64,000 nt of DNA from Brassica napus (Eukaryota; Streptophyta; Magnoliopsida; Brassicales; Brassicaceae), in contig NW_026015141.1 in assembly GCF_020379485.1 (NCBI RefSeq), positions 1-64,000 of the forward strand, in the 5' to 3' direction. The notes below the pieces were generated by a model, which was given only the letters and a program-made list of their open reading frames with translations, ran no database searches and had not been told where the DNA came from. The translations under genes were made by a program, and so were the position numbers. Below are positions 57,034 through 64,000 of this stretch, piece after piece (the first letter of the stretch is position 1; the number at the start of each line of letters is the position of its first letter).

Positions 57034-58665
57034 ATGACCAGTAGACATACTCGGAGAAACGCACAAGGAGAGTTAGTTACATTTACCAACCAGGAGCTAG
57101 CAAGGTTAGAAAGAACAAATCGTCAACAGCCAAGGCAAACTGACACCACTATGGGTGATCACGCCAATCAGGATGATCTCGCTGCGGCTATGGCACTCAT
57201 GCAGCAGCAGATGCAACAAATGCAGCAGACCATCCAAGCTCAGCAGGATGCTGCTGAACAGGCTGCTCTCGCGCAGCAGGAACAACAGGCGCAGACTGTT
57301 CTAATCGGGCAGAGAAACCTTCCGCGTAACATCCCTACTATGCGCTCTGCCATTGTTCCTCCACTCTGCACCAGACAGGACTTCGAGATCAAGCCTGCTT
57401 TGATCGGTCTAGTACAGAAAAAAGTGTTCTCTGGTCTCTCTACAGAAATTCCAATGGAGCATATTGAGAGCTTCGAAAAAGTCTGCAGTTTCACTTGCGT
57501 GAATGGTGTTCCACCAGACTACATCACGTGCATGTTATTCCCATTCTCTCTTGATGGAAAATCTGCACGGTGGTTGAACTCTCTCCCTACCGGCTCTCTC
57601 ACTTCATGGGAACAGGTCCGATCAGCGTTCCTCAGCCATTTCTACTCTAAGGCGAGAACAGCTGCATTGAGGAACAAGATCACCTCCTTCAGACAGCTCA
57701 CTGATGAGCCTTTCTGCGACGCATGGGAGCGCTTCAATGACTATCGCAGAGAATGTCCTCACCATGGATTTGATGATGATTACCTCCTGGACATTTTCTA
57801 TGATGGAGTGGACTGGAAATACCAAGGTGCTCTAAACTCTGCGAGCAATGGAGACTTCATGACTCAAACCACTGATGGAGCGTTTAAGCTGATTGAGAAC
57901 ATGGCTGCTAGCTCAGCTAATAAGAAAGAGGAGAGTGATTGCTCCAAGAAAGGGAACAGTTCTGACACCCAGAAAATAGATGAGCTGACTGCCAAGGTTG
58001 ATCAGCTACTGAAAAACAACCAAGGGCACGTCTTCAACATGGAGCAAGCTACGGCCGGGCATATTCAGAACCAGAACAAGCGACAACCGCAGAGCAATCA
58101 GCAAGCTGTTCCAGCTAACGGGAACAGTCAACCAGATGAGCTGAAGGGTCTGGGTATGATGATGCAACAGCTGTTGCAAGGTCAGCAGGTTCAGGCCAAG
58201 GCGTTGAATCAGGTAACCACGGAAATAGACACCAGGATGGGCAACATGTTCACTGAGCTGAATAACAAGTATGACAATCTTGCGATCCATATAAGAAAGA
58301 TCGATGTTCAGCTTGCTCAAACAGTTGAGAGTGTCAAGAGACAACAAGAGACGCTCCCTGGAAGAACTGATAAAAATCCTAGGACTGAGCACTGTAATGC
58401 AATAGAGCAGCCGTTTGCTGAGACTGCTCCAGGCGCAGAAGAGAGAGCAGAGCAGTCTGCTAGCTCTGGAGTTACTGCTCCTAGCGAACCTGCTGAAACT
58501 CCACCAGTGCGAGTCTATGTTCCCAAGGTTCCCTATCCTATTCCACCTAGACATCTGATGGATTCCATTAGTGAAGAGCAGCTGATTTGTTTTAACAAGA
58601 TGGTGAGAAAGCTTCCTAAAGAACTTGCATTCGAAGATGCTCTGCAGATTCGTCCATTGCTCTAG
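57034..58665 (+). CDS. Gypsy Gag
   Basis: 543 residues from the first ATG after the primer site (MTSRHTRRNAQGELV). Residues about 50-95 are Q/A-rich and likely coiled coil (MALMQQQMQQMQQTIQAQQ). The central capsid domain of the retrotransposon Gag family spans about 130-280, with ARWLNSLPTGSLTSWEQV and FNDYRRECPHHGFDDDY. A second Q-rich segment and a VRVYVPKVPYPIPPRHL stretch follow. No CCHC zinc knuckle is seen. The frame ends at TAG 58663-58665, but the same frame is open again immediately and runs through the protease, so a single stop separates the two. Confidence 0.9.
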   Translation: MTSRHTRRNAQGELVTFTNQELARLERTNRQQPRQTDTTMGDHANQDDLAAAMALMQQQMQQMQQTIQAQQDAAEQAALAQQEQQAQTVLIGQRNLPRNIPTMRSAIVPPLCTRQDFEIKPALIGLVQKKVFSGLSTEIPMEHIESFEKVCSFTCVNGVPPDYITCMLFPFSLDGKSARWLNSLPTGSLTSWEQVRSAFLSHFYSKARTAALRNKITSFRQLTDEPFCDAWERFNDYRRECPHHGFDDDYLLDIFYDGVDWKYQGALNSASNGDFMTQTTDGAFKLIENMAASSANKKEESDCSKKGNSSDTQKIDELTAKVDQLLKNNQGHVFNMEQATAGHIQNQNKRQPQSNQQAVPANGNSQPDELKGLGMMMQQLLQGQQVQAKALNQVTTEIDTRMGNMFTELNNKYDNLAIHIRKIDVQLAQTVESVKRQQETLPGRTDKNPRTEHCNAIEQPFAETAPGAEERAEQSASSGVTAPSEPAETPPVRVYVPKVPYPIPPRHLMDSISEEQLICFNKMVRKLPKELAFEDALQIRPLL

Positions 58666-59604
58666 TTCTTTAAAAACTGTAGAGAGACTCAAGAGGAGAT
58701 CAAGGTCCTCTATACCAAAGCACTGTCTACACCAGCACTGAAGGTATTGCCTAAGGTTGATGATCCTGGAAAGTTTGTTTTCCCATGTTCCATCGCAGGA
58801 ACAACCTTCAAGGATGCTCTTTGTGACTCTGGTTCTTGTGTGAATCTCGTCTCAAAGGCTATTGTAGACGATTTGGGTATTGCTGATGTTGAGCGTTCTC
58901 AGCTGACCCTGACCTTTGCAAACTCTTCCAGAGCAGTCCCATATGGAACCATCCGCAGCCTTCATGTTCAAGTAGGGGAATGCATTGTTCCTGCTGAGTT
59001 TCAAGTTGTTGAGATGAACAAGGATCATGAGATGCCTTTGATATTTGGAAGGACATTCATGGCTACTGTTGGAGCAACCATCGATATGCCCAACAAGAGA
59101 GTCTGCTTCTCCAACATCAACAAGAAAGTTTTCTACAAGGCTGTACCCACCAGATCTTCCTCATCACACGCCTCTTGCATCTCAGTGTTTGATGTAGAAA
59201 AGCTGAAGGTTGTTCCAGAGAAGGAGCATGGTGATAAGGGTGAGAGCAGGCTGTTTTCTGATGAAGATCCTAGCACTGATCCTACTAAATTCAGAGGGAA
59301 TTCAAGGGTGAAACAGAAAGTCCAGAAGAAAAGGGTCAAGGGAGATCCTACAATGACTTTGATACCTCTCAAGTGTGATGAGAACTCCATTGAGTATGAG
59401 GTAAAGTGCAAGGGTACCTCCAAACCGTTCTCTAAAGTCAGAGCCATTCTCACACATGAGCTGAAGGAGAAAGGGGACGCTGCTGTGAAAGGGTTGCTGA
59501 GCAGAGTTTTGAAGCTGAACATGTCTGATTGTGGAGCTTGTTTTGGAACAGGCCCTCCTGCTCAACCGACTGATCCCAGTCACCAAGTCAAGCTAGAGAC
59601 TTAA
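58666..59604 (+). CDS. Gypsy aspartic protease, same frame as Gag
   Basis: Open from the codon after the Gag stop to TAA at 59602-59604, with no good start codon of its own, so it was made as a Gag fusion, by stop readthrough or before the stop arose. The retropepsin core is at about 58780-59110: FPCSIAGTTFKDALCDSGSC with active-site DSG (58825-58833), LTFANSSRAVPYG, and the flap/ILG-like region MPLIFGRTFMATVGATIDM. After the core it is lysine-rich and ends without any reverse transcriptase. Confidence 0.85.
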   Translation, partial: FFKNCRETQEEIKVLYTKALSTPALKVLPKVDDPGKFVFPCSIAGTTFKDALCDSGSCVNLVSKAIVDDLGIADVERSQLTLTFANSSRAVPYGTIRSLHVQVGECIVPAEFQVVEMNKDHEMPLIFGRTFMATVGATIDMPNKRVCFSNINKKVFYKAVPTRSSSSHASCISVFDVEKLKVVPEKEHGDKGESRLFSDEDPSTDPTKFRGNSRVKQKVQKKRVKGDPTMTLIPLKCDENSIEYEVKCKGTSKPFSKVRAILTHELKEKGDAAVKGLLSRVLKLNMSDCGACFGTGPPAQPTDPSHQVKLET

Positions 59605-61221
59605 ACCAAGCGCTTGGTGGGAGGCAACCCACTGGTGAGTGTCATTAACATTAGGATTTTCTTTTTACTTATTTTTGTTTTTAGTTTGTTGAGTCTCAGG
59701 TCATAAATCAAAAAATATGAGACCCTTGACTGGAGCAAGCAGCTGGCTGCTCTCATTCCAGAGCATCCTTTACTGGAGCAACCGCATCTTGCTCTGTTAG
59801 GCTAGCACCAGGTAAGTATCTCGAACAAAAAAAATGTTTATTCTTGATTTCACCTTCTCTCTGATTTATTTTCACACCAGGGACGTTGTGAAGTAAGTCT
59901 GGGGGAGGGTTTTCGTCGTTTACTAACTCGTTTCTTTCTTTTGTGTTTTTTCTTTTGGGTCAATTTGAGTCAGTTTTTATTGAGTCAGTCAAAAATTTGT
60001 GGGAATTAGGACCTTATTCCGTGTTGATCACTAACCACCTCGTGCTTTAGTTATCTTATTCAGTGACCTTAGCAGTGGCGAAAGACACACATGTGGACCT
60101 GGAACACCCTGACATATCTCACTTGATTCTCCAGAAGTTCTCAGCCGATCAGGTTACACTGGGTAGACTTAACTCCACCTTACTTGAACCTAATCTTAAC
60201 TGAAATTCTTCTTGTTATGGGCATTAGATCAGGGAAACGAGAACACACTCAGGACTTCTTATCCTTTTTATCCATCTTGCTGATCCTGAGTGGCTAGCTC
60301 ATCTTTAGCTAGTTCCCACCCTGCACCTTAGCCTTTATTCCACCTTCATGCATTTGTTTTTCAGTGTCATATGTGCAGATATGTGCAAAAAGGTCGGAGA
60401 GGAAAGGATCAACGCAGCCTCCTACTCCTTACTGCTGCAGAAATTATGTCAGAAAGGAGAAAAAACAGATTAAGGGAGCAACCGCTCCATAACCAATGAA
60501 CTGCGCAAGAGCAGGGGTGGAGAACCAGAATGGTCGCGAAATCAGAACCACCAGTGGCACTCAGAACGATCATGTATTACCTCCTTCTTCGTCACATCAT
60601 CATATCAGTCTTCAAAAAAAAATGAGATTAATGTGATGGAGAAGGGGAAGAAAGAAAAGAAACATGGAGCCACTGGAAAGGTCGAGCAAGAAGTTGGTAC
60701 CAAGTATTGAAGAGTGTGTAGAGGAAAGTGGAAAGCAGAACAATCAGTTGCATGTTCCGTCATCAGAACAGTCGCACCAGATAGAGCAAAAACGAGTAGA
60801 GGCTGTGGACATCAATGGATCTATCCTCTCTTGCCATTTTGTGTGATATCCTGCATCCTCTTCAATGAAATGGTAGCCCCTAAACACTCTTAACTCCACC
60901 ATTAAATAGCCTGTTCCACACCTAGACCGTCTACCCTGAATGATGCATGTGATGAGAAGCTCACGCTACTCTTAAATGAATGTAGGGAGTTCTGTCTCGA
61001 TAGTGTTGCTTTTTCAGGTTTGAGATGAAGAGTATGGAGCCGATTTTTGAACAGCAGTCAGTGGGGTTCCGGTAAGGGTGTGTTGTCCTAGTTTTACTGC
61101 TTGTATGGTTCAGAGATTCGTGGTTAAAGTATGGTTGCTGAGAATAGGAGAGTTCCCACACTTTCAAACCTTTCTCCCTGTTCTTGATACTTGACATTGT
61201 TTGAGGACAAACAAGGATCTA
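59605..61221 (+). other. Gypsy internal non-coding region
   Basis: Starts with GCGCTTGGTGGGAGGCAACC, text often found after the polyprotein in this branch. A polypurine-like AAGTCTGGGGGAGG lies at 59895-59908, well before the true one. The rest has only short frames with no reverse transcriptase or integrase motif in any frame. Confidence 0.7.
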
Positions 61222-61234
61222 AGTCTGGGGGAAT
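61222..61234 (+). other. Gypsy polypurine tract
   Basis: AGTCTGGGGGAAT lies directly before the 3' LTR, the place for second-strand priming. Confidence 0.85.
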
Positions 61235-62428
61235 TGATATATGGTGTTTTATACATCTTGTATATATGCTTTTAAATTGGTTTTCAAGTCTTTATCGAGT
61301 CTTCCTAGTCCTTTTGGAGTCATTACAGGTCTGGAGTTGCATTGGATGGGAGATGGACCAGCTGGAACAAAAGAGGCAGAAAACAATGCAATTTGGTGGT
61401 TTTCACGCAGAACAGTCTTGATGACTGTTCCGGATAGCGGAGCAACCCGAGTGATTGTTCCGAGTGAGTATTCCAGCGGCAGAGATTTTTAAGGAAACTA
61501 CAATCATTACGGGATTTGCCCTAATTATCCCTATTTTCTCTCCCAGCCGCCTGTGGCTTTGATATATCATATTTTCTGTTTCTCTTTATCATTCTACGCT
61601 ATTGTAGACAGAAGAAAACCATTAGAGACTTTTGTGCTTTTTGATTGTAAAGGGAGAAGGCTCCATCTCTCTCACCATAGAGAAGATTATCCTGAACCCT
61701 CTTTCTATCTCTTTTATTTACATGAAGTCTTATTCATAATTGATTTCTGTGTTCTCTCTTGTTATGACTGAGTAGTCGATCTAGCTAGCCTAGGGTGTTA
61801 GGGTGTTAGATCGTGAGCTAAACATAGATAAGTATCCATTGATTGTCTTCATTCATAACTGCTCTTATTGCTTGCAGTAAACTGGCCATTTATTGTTAGA
61901 TCCTAGGTTTAACCTATTCATTAACCGTGTAATAGGTTGCTAGATCTGTTATGAATGAGCATAGCATCCCTAATCAGCGAAAGTAGATATTAGGGTGTTT
62001 TGTGAACCGATTGGACTTGATCTTAATGTTCATCATCACGCCTTGATCCAAGCGAGAGCTTAGGTATTGAGGCTGATCGTTGAAAGGTGAAACACCACGA
62101 CAGTGGGTTGATCTAGTATTGTGTTCCTAGTTCTAGACTAGTCCATTAATCAAACTTAAATAATTGTTTGCCTCATGATTGTAAGCGCCCGTTAAACCCT
62201 AGGTTAGTTTCTCATTAATCTGAAACTTAAAACCAATCTGTTACTTGCTTTTTACGTCACCACAAACTTTAAAACCCCCATATTGTTTTAGCTTGATTCT
62301 GATCCCATAAAGATAAAGTGTAAGATTTGGTCTCTGTGGATTCGATCTTAAAGTGCTACATCGACATACCATTCGATTGTGGTAGTGTGCACATTAGGTT
62401 ATTTGGTGTGCGTATACACGTAATATCA
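61235..62428 (+). repeat. Gypsy 3' LTR
   Basis: 1,194 bp, begins TGATATATGG and ends CGTAATATCA, followed by the ATCTC duplication. Confidence 0.95.
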
Positions 62429-64000
62429 ATCTCCATTCCAAGAATCTTCTTTATTGCACCAAGATCCTTCATCTCAAACTCTTGTCTCAGTAACCCCTTC
62501 AAACGATTTATGTTCTCCATATCGTTTGCAGCAATGAGCATATCGTCAACATATAACAGCAGGAATATGGGAGAATGGTCGTCAAGGGATTTGACATAAA
62601 CACAGCAATCATACTCGCATCTTTGATAGCCAATCTTCAACATATATGAATCAAACCATTTGTATCACTGCCTTGGAACCTGCTTCAAATCGTAAAGAGA
62701 CTTCTTCAATTTACACACCAGATGCTCTTCTCTAGGCTTAACCAAACCTTCAGGTTGCTCCATATATATTTCTTCCTCCAACTCTCTATAAAGGAAGGCC
62801 GTTTTCACATCCATCTGCTCAAGATGCAAATCCCAAACAGCTACCAAACCCTACACAGCTCGTATAGAAGTGTGTCGTACTACAGGCGAGAATATCTCAT
62901 CGTAGTCAATACCTTTCTTTTGCGAGTATCCTTTTGCCACCACTCTAGACTTGAACTTCTTATGTTCTTTCACAGACATCCCTTCTTTCTTCTTATATAT
63001 CCACTTGCAACCAATTGCTCTCTTCCCTTCAGGTAACTCCACAAGATCCCAAGTTTTGTTTTTATCCAGACTTTCCGCTTCTTCCGTCATAGATCCAATC
63101 CATTCCTCCCTCTCATCGCTATTAATAGCTTCTCGATAGCTGGTAGGATCATCCATCTCGACCAAAAGAGCATAATTGACCATGTTTTCAAACCCGAATC
63201 TCACTAGCCTTTGTTGTACGTTTAGGTCTCCTAGAAGCCAAACTCTCCTCTATTCCACGTTGAGCCTCTTTCTGCAATACTTCCACAAGCCGCTCATCAC
63301 TAACTTCATCTGGTTTATCCCCACCAAACTCGTCCTGAGTAGCTTCAGAATCCATGATAGTCTCAATGGTCATAGGCACTCGGTCTGATATCGCCTTCTG
63401 CACAATATACTGCTCGTCAAAGACCACATCTCGACTAAACATCCTCTTCATCGCCTCAGGATCCCATAACTTGAACCCTTTAACACCTTTCTCAAAGCCT
63501 AGAAAGATGCACTTCTTGGATTTCGAACCCAGCTTTGATCTTCCATCTCCTGAAACTAGCATGTAAGCTGGACATCCAAATATCCTCAAGTTTGATAAAT
63601 CAATAAATATCCCAGTCCATACCTCTTATGCGACCTTCTCTTCTAAGGAACTTCTTGGCGATCTATTGATGAGATAGACTGCCATGTTTACTGCTTCCGC
63701 CCATAACTGTTTTGATAACCCTGCATTCAACCTCAAACACCTTTCTTTCTCTGCAATCGAACGATTCATTCTTTCACTTACACCGTTTTGCTGAGGTGTT
63801 TTTCGCACTGTAAAGTGCCTCTGAATACCATGCTCCTCACAGAACTTCTGAAACTTTCCATCAGTATACTTTGTGCCATTATTCGATCTCAAGTACTTCA
63901 CCTCTCTCTCCGTTTGATTTTCAACTTCAGCTTTCCAAATCTTGAAGTTTTCGAACACCTCAGATTCCTGCTTCATGAAGTACACCCAAACCTTCACATC
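62429..64000 (-). pseudogene. Copia polyprotein, integrase and reverse transcriptase part
   Basis: Minus strand, running off the right edge. Integrase C-half (63997-63626): YLRSNNGTKYTDGKF, TPQQNGVSERMNR; the catalytic Asp of the usual RSDNG is Asn here. Next RIFGCPAYMLVSGDGRSKLG and FSRDVVFDE (63589-63188). Reverse transcriptase (63204-62429): [57 protein letters not shown], and the catalytic YVDDML. Stops (62851-62853, 62665-62667) and a frame change between 63204 and 63589 show it is dead. It continues, across the gypsy insertion, into the RNase H part at 55726. Confidence 0.92.

Larger units (their letters stand above)
55727..62428 (+). mobile_element. Ty3/gypsy LTR retrotransposon, gag-protease only, 6.7 kb
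   Basis: Complete: LTRs 55727-56921 and 61235-62428, primer site, gag, protease, polypurine tract and a 5-bp duplication ATCTC on both sides (55722-55726, 62429-62433). It split the minus-strand copia element. There is no reverse transcriptase, RNase H or integrase: 59605-61234 is open only in short frames, so the element needs another's enzymes. By eye the LTRs differ at roughly 25 sites in about 1,195, which would be a young insertion. Gag and primer site suit the Athila/Tat branch. Confidence 0.95.

Noticed and set aside
57240..59586. Minus-strand frames of up to 228 codons under gypsy gag and protease
   Set aside because: Antisense to a convincing coding frame, with no family resemblance.
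60664..60846. Open frame in the gypsy internal region as an extra gene
   Set aside because: Sixty codons, low complexity and no motif; not supportable.

Overview
This is plant nuclear DNA, almost certainly Brassicaceae and most likely Brassica. Genes have short GT-AG introns, the spaces between them are AT-rich and packed with Helitrons, hAT, Stowaway, copia, gypsy and LINE elements, and the proteins read as close relatives of Arabidopsis ones. I saw no rRNA, tRNA or CRISPR.

Genes, all on the + strand: a small membrane protein with a frameshift (6.7-7.1 kb); three related E2 ubiquitin-conjugating-enzyme genes of the UBE2O/PHO2-like UBC25/UBC26 type (18.2-20.2 kb short but open; 26.4-28.8 kb broken by a hAT insertion; 46.7-48.8 kb full length); an AGO2/AGO3-type Argonaute with a DDD slicer triad (36.1-39.3 kb); CMP-KDO synthetase, KDSB (50.3-51.7 kb); and a secreted thioredoxin-like gene with an in-frame stop (52.1-52.6 kb). 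From memory, the membrane protein, UBC26 group, CMP-KDO synthetase and thioredoxin order resembles Arabidopsis At1g53035-At1g52990; Argonaute is not part of that block as I remember it, so it may be a later arrival.

Mobile DNA: 0-6 kb is a repeat carrying many GAAGTCTTC-like motifs, hit by two minus-strand Helitrons, one with its empty site preserved next door. 7.4-11.5 kb holds an RPA-like remnant and a tandemly duplicated Helitron. 13.4-18.2 kb is a nest of Helitrons plus a foldback element carrying telomere-like repeats, and it appears to have split the promoter of the first E2 gene. 20-26 kb has two more Helitrons, a hAT MITE and a 5'-truncated LINE. 29-36 kb has Helitrons, a Stowaway MITE and a second hAT element. 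40-46.3 kb is AT-rich repeat plus a Helitron with gene-like fragments. 52.7-54.0 kb is a long-terminal-inverted-repeat element. From 54.5 kb to the right edge a minus-strand copia element is split by a complete 6.7 kb gypsy element that has gag and protease but no reverse transcriptase.

The functional genes are not an operon. Their shared theme is position: a conserved gene block in which the E2 family expanded and decayed while transposons accumulated. I found no clearly new biological system. The best leads are the conserved optional last exon of the E2 genes, the Argonaute splice junction, and the insertions whose exact target sites can be read.
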